A stretch of DNA of 34,369 bases from Mesorhizobium sp. ORS 3324 (GTDB taxonomy: Bacteria > Pseudomonadota > Alphaproteobacteria > Rhizobiales > Rhizobiaceae), in contig LM655189.1 in assembly GCA_000824825.2 (NCBI GenBank), positions 188,208 to 222,576 on the forward strand, read 5' to 3'. Positions 1-8,150 of the stretch are shown here, one piece after another (positions within the stretch are counted from its first letter, which is position 1; every line of letters begins with the position of its first letter). Made by a program: the position numbers and the translations under genes. Under the pieces are notes generated by a model. The model was not told the DNA's origin. It was given only the letters and a program-made list of their open reading frames with translations, and ran no database searches.

Positions 1-1
1 C

Positions 2-838
2 TCCGGCACGAAGTTCACCGACATCACCGGCGACGGCATCACGGCCGACGACACTCCGCTAGCCGGCATCACCATCTTCATCGACAAGAACGGCAACGGC
101 ACCTTCGACGCCGGCGTCGACCAGTCGACGACGACGGCGGCCGACGGCACCTGGTCGTTCACCGGCCTCGACTACACGGTCGCCGGCGACAAGGTCTACG
201 AGGTCGTGCCGAGCGGCTACGTGCAGACGGTCGGAGCGGCCGGCTACACCATCGACGGCACCTCTGGCCACGACCAGACAGGCCTCGACTTCGCCAACTT
301 CCTGCCACCGCAGGGCCAGGGCGCGACGCCGGGCTTCTGGAAGAACCACCTGGATATCGTGACCCAGGAGTTGGGCACGTTCCATTCGGGCTGGACCTCT
401 AACACCTCCTTTGAGACCATCTTCGGTTTCCAGGACCTGACGAAGATCCCCGGAACGCCCTCGATCGCGACTGCGTTGGGAACCCATGGTGGCGGCGTGA
501 ACCACCTCGAACGCTCCTCGGCGGCAGCGTTCATCGCCGCTGCCGTCAATGCCGTGCCCGACGGCCCCGGCGGTAAAACCGAACTCAATTTCAGTTTCTC
601 CGCGGCGACCAGTTCGAACCCGGCCATCATCGCTATTCTCAATCAGATCGACACGAACCACGACCACACGCTCCAACCGGACGAGGTGAGCGCCGCCGTG
701 CGGGACGTCCTTAACGACACCGGCGCCCCAACCTCCAACTTCGGCCTGTCCGGCCAGCCGGGGATCGAGGATATCGCCAACGCCTTCGACGCGATGAATA
801 ACCAGCCGCATCCGGACGCCAGCATCTTCCTCGTTTGA
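2..838 (+). CDS. SdrD/Cna-B-like surface protein, C-terminal part (5' truncated)
   Basis: The frame is open from base 2 to the TGA at 836-838, so only the last 278 codons lie in the window. The first ~85 residues look like an SdrD B-like / Cna-B beta-sandwich repeat: GDGITADDTPLAG, then a DKNGNGTFD calcium-loop-like stretch, then TTAADGTWSFTGL. A GFWKNH motif follows; I have seen it in C-terminal regions of secreted proteins with such repeats. Near residue 218 there is a canonical EF-hand loop, DTNHDHTLQPDE, with D/N/D/T/E in the ligand positions 1, 3, 5, 7 and 12. The protein is probably a secreted or surface calcium-binding protein; its N-terminus, any export signal and its real size are outside the window. 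No sorting motif or C-terminal membrane segment is visible. A long antisense frame covers it and is a composition shadow. Confidence 0.82.
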   Translation, partial: SGTKFTDITGDGITADDTPLAGITIFIDKNGNGTFDAGVDQSTTTAADGTWSFTGLDYTVAGDKVYEVVPSGYVQTVGAAGYTIDGTSGHDQTGLDFANFLPPQGQGATPGFWKNHLDIVTQELGTFHSGWTSNTSFETIFGFQDLTKIPGTPSIATALGTHGGGVNHLERSSAAAFIAAAVNAVPDGPGGKTELNFSFSAATSSNPAIIAILNQIDTNHDHTLQPDEVSAAVRDVLNDTGAPTSNFGLSGQPGIEDIANAFDAMNNQPHPDASIFLV

Positions 839-945
839 CGAGCCGTGCGCAAATCTCGTCCAAACAGCGATCGGGGGCACCTCGCCCCCGATCGTTCCGG
901 CGCAATCAACACCGGTCGCGCGATCGAAATCAGGTAAGGGCAAAG

Positions 946-1248
946 ATGGCAGAGCTGAACCAACGCACTGAAAAGATCATAGACCGGCTCGACGCGCCGG
1001 AGATATTTTGCGATGGCGCGCTTGCCATAAGCTTTCGCCAGGACGTGCTGCGCCTGACGCTCTTTTCGGATCGCGTCGATGCCTTGGACGGCAAGAACGT
1101 CAACCGCGTCGTTGTCGGGCAGCTGACGATACCGCCGTCGGGTTTCGTCGATCTCTACAATCAGATGACCGCGGTCATGGCGCGACTGACGCAGGCCGGA
1201 AAGGTGCACCACGTCGAAAAGCCTGTGCAACAACCCCTCGTGGAATAG
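946..1248 (+). CDS. small unknown protein, 100 aa
   Basis: I start this at ATG 946 (MAELNQRTEK); a purine-rich GGTAAGGG stretch lies about 6 bases upstream. The frame stays open back to 835, but those residues are Arg/Ser-rich and look non-coding. The product is a compact alpha/beta protein without membrane segments. Residues 15-60 alternate hydrophobic and charged residues as beta strands do, and the end (FVDLYNQMTAVMARL) looks like an amphipathic helix. The overall pattern resembles small DUF3467-like proteins, but I cannot confirm this by eye. It starts 107 bp after the surface-protein gene on the same strand and may be co-transcribed with it. Function is unknown. Confidence 0.6.
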   Translation: MAELNQRTEKIIDRLDAPEIFCDGALAISFRQDVLRLTLFSDRVDALDGKNVNRVVVGQLTIPPSGFVDLYNQMTAVMARLTQAGKVHHVEKPVQQPLVE

Positions 1249-1374
1249 GCAGGCGGAGCGGGATACCTTGCCCCGCCGCTCCGTATCGCCGCCAGGGTTT
1301 GGCGAGCCGACCCGCCGGTTACGCCGCGTTTAGCTGCGCCCTGTAGGAATCCGGGCTCCGGGGGCGGCAGGGCG

Positions 1375-2022
1375 ATGTTGGACAATTACGAGGTGGACGA
1401 ATTTGGCGTGATCCACCAGATCGACTTCACGCCGATCAAGTACGACAAGAAATACATCTCCTATTACGAGGACTTGAGCGACCGGACCATCAAGCTCGGT
1501 TATCAGCGGCTTGGCTGGGTGCTGGGAGTAACCGGCGAGATTCCTCGCTCGGTGCTGGAGATTGGATACGGCACCGGCACGTTCATCGAAGCCGCCAAGA
1601 TAACCGGCGTCGCCGACTGCGCCGGCTATGACATCGCCGAGTTTCCGCTGCCTCAGGGTGTCCGCTTCGTCGGTTGGGACGAGGCGCTCGCCGGCGCGTG
1701 GGATCTCGTCGCCATGTTCGACGTGCTCGAGCACATCCCGGATCTGAGTTTCCTCGGCCGCCTCAAGACCCGGCACCTGGCCGTCGCCGTCCCCTATTGC
1801 CGCTGGCGCGAGCTCGGCGCCGACGGCGACGCGTGGTTCCGAACCTGGCGCATGCGCCTCCCCAACGAGCACTTGCACCACTTCGACCGAGATTCGCTGG
1901 TGGCGCTGCTCGCCCATTACGGCTTCGACTGCGTGAGCCTGAACGGATTCGAGGACGGCATCAGGCTGCGGCCCGGCGAAGCAGGGCCGAACATTCTGTC
2001 GGGGTTCTTTAGGAAGGTATAG
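1375..2022 (+). CDS. class I SAM-dependent methyltransferase
   Basis: This 215-residue protein has the Rossmann methyltransferase signatures in order: motif I LEIGYGTG near residues 61-68, an acidic strand end (AGYDIAE) near 82-88 that would bind the ribose hydroxyls of SAM, and the FDVLEHI post-motif typical of Methyltransf_23-type enzymes near 115-121. The N-terminal ~55 residues (YDKKYISYYEDL) resemble the leader of methyltransferases found near glycosyltransferase and surface-polysaccharide genes, but no such genes adjoin it here, so the substrate is unknown. It starts at ATG 1375 just after a GGGGGCGGCAGGG purine tract. Its 3' half is repeated about 6.1 kb downstream as a fragment (7856-8150). 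This copy is full length and looks intact. Confidence 0.88.
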   Translation: MLDNYEVDEFGVIHQIDFTPIKYDKKYISYYEDLSDRTIKLGYQRLGWVLGVTGEIPRSVLEIGYGTGTFIEAAKITGVADCAGYDIAEFPLPQGVRFVGWDEALAGAWDLVAMFDVLEHIPDLSFLGRLKTRHLAVAVPYCRWRELGADGDAWFRTWRMRLPNEHLHHFDRDSLVALLAHYGFDCVSLNGFEDGIRLRPGEAGPNILSGFFRKV

Positions 2023-2044
2023 GGCAGTTTTCATCCGCGCCTGC
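1731..2044 (+). repeat. left copy of ~313-bp direct repeat (methyltransferase 3' end)
   Basis: From GCACATCCCGGATCTGAG to CATCCGCGCCTGC, this segment recurs in the same orientation at 7856-8168. The two copies keep the same reading frame. Over ~95 codons about ten substitutions are visible, so the copies are diverged rather than fresh. Similarity runs about 20 bp beyond the methyltransferase stop codon, so DNA was copied rather than only the coding sequence conserved. The pair brackets the coiled-coil/OmpA/GTPase/cyclase module. Confidence 0.85.
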
Positions 2045-2476
2045 CAAGGCAGAGCCGGGCAGGGGGCCGTCCTCATGCGCGGCCTTCAGCTCCGCGAGCC
2101 AATCGGCGCATCGGGCGAGGAAAGATTGGCTCAACGGGATCGCAACCGGGTGTGCTACGGCATATGCGCCGATAGATCATCGAATTGCGATGCGCCTAAA
2201 GATATTGAATGACTTATTTAGTAAATTATCTATAACTAATGTCTACTAATAGGATATTGGGCCAAATTGGCAATTAGACTATCCGGTTATTTCCGCTTTC
2301 GCGAAAAGGTGCGCGAGAGACACCAGTCAGAACTCGTTCATTCGTTGCTAGTCCAAGAGAGGAACAAGGGACGCATGAATCGGCTTAAGACAAGAGGATT
2401 CCAGCTTGCGGGCCGGGTATTTGTCTGACATAATTTCGCGTTTCGAAGTTTTACACTGGGCAATTGGGGCGTAGTG
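2045..2476. other. 432-bp intergenic region upstream of the OmpA/GTPase module
   Basis: No convincing gene is present. Bases ~2190-2290 are markedly AT-rich for this genome. A promoter-like pair lies at 2406-2434. On the minus strand, bases ~2136-2045 could encode a peptide-like stretch (FLARCADWLAELKAAHE) that may be a relic of an older coding sequence, but it has no supported start. Confidence 0.5.
2406..2434 (+). promoter_or_regulatory. candidate sigma70-type promoter of the OmpA/GTPase module
   Basis: TTGCGG (2406-2411) and CATAAT (2429-2434) are separated by exactly 17 bp. Transcription would begin near 2441, about 36 bases before the coiled-coil gene. The -10 element is good and the -35 element partial. 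This is motif matching only. Confidence 0.4.
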
Positions 2477-3142
2477 ATGGCTAAGGAATCTTCGAGTGCC
2501 GCTTCTTCAGCAAGCAAAGCGGAAGCAAATCTGATAGGTAATGCAGAGGGAAACGGGCTGAACTTTATGGCCCCCCAATCGCGCGAGGGCGGGCCCGGCA
2601 GTGACGCTCCAGGTGTCGACAAGATACGCGACCTGCTGTTCGGCAATCAGATGCAGGACTATGATCGCCGCTTCTCCAAACTTGAGGAACGGTTCCTGCA
2701 GCGGTTCAAGGATGTCGAATCCGAGGCCAAGCGCAATCTTGAGACCTACGAGTCGAATGCCAAGAAGCAGGTTGACTCGCTGGCGACGCAGTTGCGGAAC
2801 GAGAAAGATGCGCGAGCCGAGGCCGACAAGGAGATCGACCGCAATCTTCGCGATCAAAATCAGGCGCTTGAAAAGCAGGTGCGCGCTTTGTCTGATCAAT
2901 TGAGCGAGCTCGAGCGCGAAATAGCGGATCGCATGAACAGAAGCGACCATTTGCTGCGCGAGGAAATCAAGCAAAAGAATGAAAGCGCTCAAATGCTGAT
3001 GGAGAAGGTCTTTTCCGACCTCAGCAACGTCAAGACCGACCGAAATCTTTTGGCCGGCCTGTTTGTCGAGGTCGCGAAATGTCTCAATCAGGATCCCGTC
3101 GGCAGCAAGGGCAATTCGGAGCGTGGCTGGAAAGTGAGTTGA
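2477..3142 (+). CDS. cytoplasmic coiled-coil protein, first gene of OmpA/GTPase module
   Basis: The product is ~221 residues from ATG 2477; an in-frame GTG sits directly before it at 2474, and GGGG at 2466-2469 could serve either. The N-terminal ~45 residues are Ser/Ala/Gly-rich and look disordered. Residues ~48-180 form a long, highly charged heptad-rich helix (for example RFSKLEERFLQRFKDVE), predicted coiled coil. There is no signal peptide or membrane segment, so it should be cytosolic. Near the C-terminus, DRNLLAGLFVEVAK resembles DREALARLLVEIAR at the start of the next protein, so the two may share an interaction motif. It ends 7 bp before the TTG start of the OmpA gene, which implies co-translation. 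I infer a scaffold linking the membrane protein to the GTPase or cyclase. No named family is recognised. Confidence 0.85.
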   Translation: MAKESSSAASSASKAEANLIGNAEGNGLNFMAPQSREGGPGSDAPGVDKIRDLLFGNQMQDYDRRFSKLEERFLQRFKDVESEAKRNLETYESNAKKQVDSLATQLRNEKDARAEADKEIDRNLRDQNQALEKQVRALSDQLSELEREIADRMNRSDHLLREEIKQKNESAQMLMEKVFSDLSNVKTDRNLLAGLFVEVAKCLNQDPVGSKGNSERGWKVS

Positions 3143-3149
3143 TCGGAAG

Positions 3150-6100
3150 TTGACGTCGAGCGTCGAACCAATCAGCCTTCCACAAAGCCCAGCTTCGAAC
3201 GATACCGGAATTGATCGCGAGGCTTTGGCCCGCCTTTTGGTGGAAATTGCCCGGAACGTCGATCCGGACAACCATGCGCTTTACGAAGGCGTTCCAGCCG
3301 CCGATCATCGGCTGGAAAAGCTTCGCCAACTGCTCGTCGGCCACGAAATCTCGGAGCTTTCACGCGTTACGCACCTGCTCGACGAACCTGAGCAGCTTGC
3401 GGCTGCAGTGGGGAGCGTTCTCCCCACCGCAACCGCAGGGGCGTCTCTTGTGCAGCTCGGCGAGGCCCTTGCGCCAGCTGTCGAGAGGGCTGCGCAACGG
3501 TCCATCCAGAAGAACCCCAGCGCACTGACCGATATATTGTATCCGGTGTTTCTGCCGGCCATTCGTAAGTCGATTGGCGAAAAGATCGACCAGACCTTCC
3601 AGTCGCTGAATGAATCTTTAAGGCATATATTTACCTGGCATGGCCTCAAGTGGAGATTTGAGGCTTGGAGAACGGGAACAAGCTTCTCCGAAGTCGTTCT
3701 CAAGCATTCTCTCGTCTATCGCGTGGAGCATGTCTTTCTCATCAGCCGCAGCTCCGGGCTCTTGATCGCGCATGTAACAGCCGAAAACGCCACCAGCGAA
3801 GACCCTCAACTGATTTCCTCGATGCTCAGCGCAATCCAGGATTTTGTGAAAGACTCGTTCAACGAGAAAGATAACAGCGGCCTGGACACCATCCGGTTCG
3901 GAGAGCTTCGCCTCTGGTCGGAAGTCGGACCGTTTGCGACGCTGGTTGCGGTGATCAGGGGAAATCCGCCGGAGGCGTTGCATGACGTAATCCGCGACGT
4001 ATTGCTTCGCATCCATGATCAGTCCTCGCAGGCTTTGGAGCGCTTCGACGGGGAAACCTCGCAGTTGCCCGGCGTAGAGACCCAGTTGCAGACCTGCGTC
4101 GAGCTGCAGCATACGGATTCAAAAGAGGGATTCCCGTGGCTGGTGGTGACGGCAGCCCTGCTGATTCTGACTGCGGCAGGCGCCTGGTTCTTTCTTTCCT
4201 GGCAAGCCGGGCAGCGCTGGCAGACCTATCTGTCGCGACTGGCGACCCAGCCGGGGATCGTCGTTTCCGATCAAAAAATTCGCGGCGGCCAGTTCTATAT
4301 TGCCGGCCTGAGAGACCCGCTCGCCGCCGACCCGCAGTCGCTGTTGTCGGGAACGGAGGTCGATCCCGCCCGCGTTCATTCGCAGTGGCAATTCTATCAG
4401 AGCCTCGAGCCGGAATTCGTGCTGAAGCGGCTGACGGCGTCGCTGGCGCCGCCGGATTCGGTACGACTCTCGGTCGTCGATGGTCGCATCGTCGCCGAGG
4501 GTGAGGCGACCACCACGTGGATCAACCGGGCGCGGGCCGCTGCCCAGCAGCTTTCGGCAGGCGGCCCGGTCTTCGACATCTCCGGGCTCCGCGATGTGAG
4601 CGCCGAGGAGCGCTGGCAGGCCTATGTGTCGCGACTGGAGACCCAGCCCGGCATCATCGTCGCCGATCAGAATGTGCGCGACGGCCAATTCTATATTACC
4701 GGTCTGAGAGACCCGCTTGCCGCCGACCCGCAGTCGCTGTTGGCCGGAACGCAGGTCGATCCCGCGCGTGTTCATGCAAGCTGGCAATTCTACCAGAGCC
4801 TTGAGCCGCAGTTCGTGCTGAAGCGGCTAACGGCGTCGCTGGCGCCGCCGGATTCGGTGCGGCTTTCAGTGGTCGATGATCGCATCGTTGCCGCGGGTGA
4901 GGCTACCACTGCGTGGATCAACCGGGCGCGGGCCGCCGCCCAGCAGCTTTCGGCCGGCGGCCCGGTCTTCGACATTTCCGGGGTCCGTGATGTGAGCCCC
5001 GAGGAGCGCTGGCAGGCCTATGTGTCGCGACTGGAGACGCAGCCCGGCATCATCGTCGCCCAACAGAATGTGCGCGATGGCCAATTCTATATTACCGGCC
5101 TGAGAGACCCGCTTGCCGTCGACCCGCAGTCGCTGCTGTCCGGGACGCAGGTCGATCCCGCGCGAGTTCATGCAAGCTGGCAATTCTATCAGAGCCTTGA
5201 GCCGCAGTTCGTGTTGAAGCGGCTGACGGCGTCGCTGTATCCGACGGATAAAGTGCGACTTTCGATCGTCAATGGCCGCATCGTTGCCGAGGGTGAAGCT
5301 CCCGACACCTGGATAGATCGGGCGCGCGCAGCGGCACGACAGCTTTCAGTCGGCGGACCGGAGTTCGACATCTCCAAGGTTCGTGATGTGAGCCCCGATG
5401 CACGCGCGGCGGAGCATTGGCAGTATTATGTGTCGCGACTTGAGGCCCAACCGGGAATCATCGTTGCTCAACAAACGGCGAGGGGCGGACATTTCTACAT
5501 TTCCGGTCTGAGAGACCCTCTTGCCGCCGACCCGCAAGCTCTGCTGTCTGGAACGGAGGTTGATCCCGCCCGCGTTCATTCACAGTGGCAATTCTATCAG
5601 AGTCTTGATCCGAAGTTCGTGGTGAAGCGGCTGACGGCGTCGCTGTCCCCGCCGAAATCGGTTCAGCTTTCGATCGTTCAGGGTCGCATCGTTGTCGTGG
5701 GCGAGGCTCCTGCCGGCTGGATCAGCCGGGCGCAGGCCGCCGCCGACCAACTTTCGGCGGACGGAGTGGTTCTGGATGTCTCGCAGCTGCGCGAGTTGAA
5801 CCTTGCAGAACTTAATCATTTGAGAGAGTCCATCCAGACGACCGATATTTTCTTCTCTTCCGGTAGAGTTGTCCCGGGACCGGAGCAAACGCCGGTGCTC
5901 GACAGATTGGCTGATCAGTTGAAGGAATTCGCCGAAAATGCCCGCAAGGCAGGCGTGACAGCGCGGTTTATGTTGACCGGCCATTCGGACACAACGGGCC
6001 GTGAGACGGCCAACGCGTCGATCAGCGCCGCCCGCGCCGAGACGGTTCGCGCGCTTCTCAACAAGCGCGGCGTCGCTCCGGAACTGCTGCTGGTTCGGGG

Positions 6101-6197
6101 CGCCGGCACCTTTGAGCCGGCGGTGCCCGAAAATGAAAATAGTCGAACCGGGAACTCCACCAATCGCCGGGTTTCGGTTACGGTGAACCTGGAGTAG
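3150..6197 (+). CDS. inner-membrane protein with four periplasmic repeats and OmpA domain
   Basis: This 1015-residue protein has three parts. Residues 1-326 lack a signal peptide and should be cytoplasmic; they include DREALARLLVEIAR near residue 23. One membrane helix follows at ~330-351 (WLVVTAALLILTAAGAWFF). Residues 356-887 are four tandem repeats of ~132 residues, each beginning RWQ.Y.SRL..QPGI and ending in a BON-like LSVV.GRIVAEGEA...W segment. Residues ~890-1015 form an OmpA/MotB peptidoglycan-binding domain with GHSDTTG, an S..RAETVR helix and NRRVSV. Known OmpA domains bind peptidoglycan, so the protein probably spans from cytosol to cell wall. The only start before residue ~30 is TTG 3150, directly abutting GGAAG; GTG 3240 is the alternative. 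It precedes the GTPase gene by 13 bp. Confidence 0.9.
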   Translation: MTSSVEPISLPQSPASNDTGIDREALARLLVEIARNVDPDNHALYEGVPAADHRLEKLRQLLVGHEISELSRVTHLLDEPEQLAAAVGSVLPTATAGASLVQLGEALAPAVERAAQRSIQKNPSALTDILYPVFLPAIRKSIGEKIDQTFQSLNESLRHIFTWHGLKWRFEAWRTGTSFSEVVLKHSLVYRVEHVFLISRSSGLLIAHVTAENATSEDPQLISSMLSAIQDFVKDSFNEKDNSGLDTIRFGELRLWSEVGPFATLVAVIRGNPPEALHDVIRDVLLRIHDQSSQALERFDGETSQLPGVETQLQTCVELQHTDSKEGFPWLVVTAALLILTAAGAWFFLSWQAGQRWQTYLSRLATQPGIVVSDQKIRGGQFYIAGLRDPLAADPQSLLSGTEVDPARVHSQWQFYQSLEPEFVLKRLTASLAPPDSVRLSVVDGRIVAEGEATTTWINRARAAAQQLSAGGPVFDISGLRDVSAEERWQAYVSRLETQPGIIVADQNVRDGQFYITGLRDPLAADPQSLLAGTQVDPARVHASWQFYQSLEPQFVLKRLTASLAPPDSVRLSVVDDRIVAAGEATTAWINRARAAAQQLSAGGPVFDISGVRDVSPEERWQAYVSRLETQPGIIVAQQNVRDGQFYITGLRDPLAVDPQSLLSGTQVDPARVHASWQFYQSLEPQFVLKRLTASLYPTDKVRLSIVNGRIVAEGEAPDTWIDRARAAARQLSVGGPEFDISKVRDVSPDARAAEHWQYYVSRLEAQPGIIVAQQTARGGHFYISGLRDPLAADPQALLSGTEVDPARVHSQWQFYQSLDPKFVVKRLTASLSPPKSVQLSIVQGRIVVVGEAPAGWISRAQAAADQLSADGVVLDVSQLRELNLAELNHLRESIQTTDIFFSSGRVVPGPEQTPVLDRLADQLKEFAENARKAGVTARFMLTGHSDTTGRETANASISAARAETVRALLNKRGVAPELLLVRGAGTFEPAVPENENSRTGNSTNRRVSVTVNLE
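4215..5810 (+). repeat. four tandem ~396-bp coding repeats in the OmpA protein gene
   Basis: Units start at 4215, 4611, 5007 and 5415 (at the R/H-W-Q codons). Spacings are 396, 396 and 408 bp; the third unit carries four extra codons. Units 2 and 3 are nearly identical at the DNA level over long stretches, while unit 4 is the most diverged. This pattern suggests stepwise duplication or conversion between the middle copies. Confidence 0.93.
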
Positions 6198-6210
6198 CGC
6201 GGAGCCCAGG

Positions 6211-6705
6211 ATGCTGCAAAAAAAGATCTGCATGTTGGGCGGGTTTGCTGTCGGAAAGACGAGCCTGGTACGCAGGTTTGTCCAAAGCATCTTCTCGGAA
6301 AACTACCTGACCACGGTTGGCGTGAAAATCGACAAGAAGAGCGTCACGTTAGCTGATAAAACCGTGGATCTGATTTTGTGGGATTTGGCCGGCGAAGACG
6401 ATATCGGTTCATTCCGCGTCAGCTATGTACGAGGTGCGACCGGGCTCGTGCTTGTCGTCGATGGAACCCGGCCCGCTACTCTTGCCGTGGCGCTCACGCT
6501 GCGCGAGCGGGCCGAGGCTGAATTCGGCGCCATGCCGTTCGTATTGCTGTTCAACAAGTCCGATCTGGTCGATCGGTGGGCAATATCGGATGGTGAGATT
6601 GACGAACTGAAGCAACGTGGATGGCAAATCTATCTCACAAGCGCACTTTCGGGCGAACATGTTGATGATGCGTTTCGTCAGCTTGCTTCGATGATCGCCA
6701 AGTAG
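6211..6705 (+). CDS. Ras/Rab-like small GTPase
   Basis: The 164-residue protein carries all G motifs: P-loop GGFAVGKTS (residues 10-18), switch I Thr35 in YLTTVGV, G3 as WDLAGED (57-63), G4 as NKSD (115-118) and G5 as TSA (143-145). It therefore should bind GTP and switch conformation like eukaryotic Rab/Ras proteins and bacterial Ras-like relatives. The residue matching Ras Gln61 is Glu62, which may alter intrinsic hydrolysis. There is no C-terminal cysteine for lipidation, so membrane contact would have to come through a partner, plausibly the OmpA-protein cytoplasmic domain. It starts at ATG 6211 with GGAG at 6201-6204, 13 bp after the OmpA gene. The cyclase gene begins 3 bp after its stop. 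No GAP or GEF gene is recognisable nearby. Confidence 0.93.
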   Translation: MLQKKICMLGGFAVGKTSLVRRFVQSIFSENYLTTVGVKIDKKSVTLADKTVDLILWDLAGEDDIGSFRVSYVRGATGLVLVVDGTRPATLAVALTLRERAEAEFGAMPFVLLFNKSDLVDRWAISDGEIDELKQRGWQIYLTSALSGEHVDDAFRQLASMIAK

Positions 6706-6708
6706 ACC

Positions 6709-7779
6709 ATGCCCAGAGTGCCGAAAGAAGTCAGAAGCTGGATATACGATTTCTTCTATAATGAGCGCTCTGCCGCATATCTGAAAATTGACGCCCGGCA
6801 ATACATAGTCGCCAAGGGCGGCAATACCGAACATTACGGGCTCTCGTCGCTTCGCATTGGCAAGCCCGTTGCCGATCAGCTCGAATTCATGGAAGGGCTG
6901 CTGCCTTGCCCGGAGCTTCCATTTCATATGCCCATGATGGAACTGCCCGGCGGGCGTGTCGCGGACCTTCATCTTTTTGGCGACGGCGGCAAGGTGTGGC
7001 TGCTCTTTCTCGACGCTACTCCCGAACGCGACAACCAGCAGCGGCTTCAACAGAAGGCATATGAAATGACGCTCCTGCAGGAGAGGGAGCGTCAACTCAA
7101 TGCGGAGCTGCAGTCGACGAACGAGGCATTGAGGGAGAGCCAGGAGGGTTTGTCGCGCGAATACCGGCGCGCCGAATCCCTGCTCCTCAACATTCTTCCC
7201 GCATCGATCGCCGAGCGGCTGAAAGCGGACGAGCAAATTGCAGACAACCACGCAGAGGTCAGCGTGCTTTTTGCCGACATCGTCGGTTTTACGGAAAGAG
7301 CGCGGAGCGTCGGAGCCACGACGACGCTCGCTATCTTGAATTACTTCTTCAAGGCGGCGGATCAGCTCTCGGAACAACACGGCTGCGAAAAGATCAAGAC
7401 CATCGGCGATTGTGTCATGGCGGTCGCCGGCCTGCCGACCGCGCGATCCGACCATGCGCAAGCCCTTGCGAACTATGCGCTTGAGCTGCGGGACGCGGCC
7501 AGGCGGGAGCGCTTCGCCGGCGAACCGCTAAGTCTCAGGATTGGAATTCACTCCGGACCGATCGTGGCGGGCGTCATAGGCAAAAGGCGGTTTGTCTATG
7601 ACCTGTGGGGCGACACCGTCAATCTCGCCGCGCGCATTCAAAAGGCCGCGGAGCCTGATGAAATCCGTATTTCGGATGCAACCCACCAATTGCTCGGATC
7701 GGATTTTACTTGCGACCCGCTCGGGGAAACGGAATTGCGTGGCACCGGTCGTGTGCGAATGTGGCGGCTCCCGGCCTGA
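6709..7779 (+). CDS. class III adenylate cyclase with PAS-like sensor and coiled coil
   Basis: This 356-residue soluble protein has a PAS-like N-terminal module (~15-105, ending VWLLFLDATPERDNQQ), a helical linker/coiled coil (~108-160) and a class III cyclase domain (~180-356). Catalytic residues are complete: metal ligands Asp190 (FADIVGFT) and Asp234 (TIGD), adenine-selecting Lys230 and Asp298 (YDLWGD), and the transition-state pair Asn305/Arg309 (VNLAARI). The Lys/Asp pair predicts ATP rather than GTP as substrate, hence cAMP. Its start lies 3 bp after the GTPase stop, which indicates tight coupling. I infer that the GTPase or coiled-coil partner controls its dimerisation; this is not shown by the sequence. 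Confidence 0.93.
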   Translation: MPRVPKEVRSWIYDFFYNERSAAYLKIDARQYIVAKGGNTEHYGLSSLRIGKPVADQLEFMEGLLPCPELPFHMPMMELPGGRVADLHLFGDGGKVWLLFLDATPERDNQQRLQQKAYEMTLLQERERQLNAELQSTNEALRESQEGLSREYRRAESLLLNILPASIAERLKADEQIADNHAEVSVLFADIVGFTERARSVGATTTLAILNYFFKAADQLSEQHGCEKIKTIGDCVMAVAGLPTARSDHAQALANYALELRDAARRERFAGEPLSLRIGIHSGPIVAGVIGKRRFVYDLWGDTVNLAARIQKAAEPDEIRISDATHQLLGSDFTCDPLGETELRGTGRVRMWRLPA

Positions 7780-7855
7780 TTTGCCGCTTGGCGGTGCCGA
7801 CCCACCTTAACCCAGTCAAACATCATTGTTTGGAATGTCCGCAGAGGTGCGCGAA

Positions 7856-8150
7856 GCACATCCCGGATCTGAGTTTCCTCGGCCGCCTCAAGACCCGGCA
7901 CCTGGCCGTCGCAGTCCCTTACTGCCGCTGGCGCGAGGTCGGCGCCGACGGCGACGCGTGGTTCCGAACCTGGCGCATGCGTCTCCCCAACGAGCATTTG
8001 CACCACTTGGACCGCGACTCGCTGGTGGCGCTGCTCGCGTGTCACGGCTTCGAGTGCGTGACGCTGAACGGCTTCGAGGACGGCATCAGGCTGCGGCCCG
8101 GCGAGGTGGGGCCGAATATTTTTTCGGGTTTTTTAGGAAGGGGTAGGTGA
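7856..8150 (+). pseudogene. methyltransferase 3'-end fragment
   Basis: From HIPDLSFLGRL onward, the encoded ~95 residues match the C-terminal half of the methyltransferase at 1375-2022 with about ten changes, then run to a stop near 8150. The SAM-binding half (motif I and the acidic strand) is absent; the DNA 5' of base 7856 does not continue the gene. The piece cannot be an active enzyme and lacks a credible start or ribosome-binding site. It lies 77 bp downstream of the cyclase gene. Confidence 0.85.

Noticed and set aside
59..943. Long minus-strand frame antisense to the surface-protein gene
   Set aside because: Val/Gly/Arg-rich sequence without domains, lying opposite a well-supported gene; a GC-bias shadow.
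1330..2076. Minus-strand frame antisense to the methyltransferase, with a similar antisense frame near 7638-8045
   Set aside because: The resemblance comes from the duplicated methyltransferase DNA on the other strand; it is not a second gene pair.
4215..5810. Regular repeats considered as a CRISPR-like array
   Set aside because: The unit is ~396 bp, in frame and translated; there are no short repeats with unique spacers.
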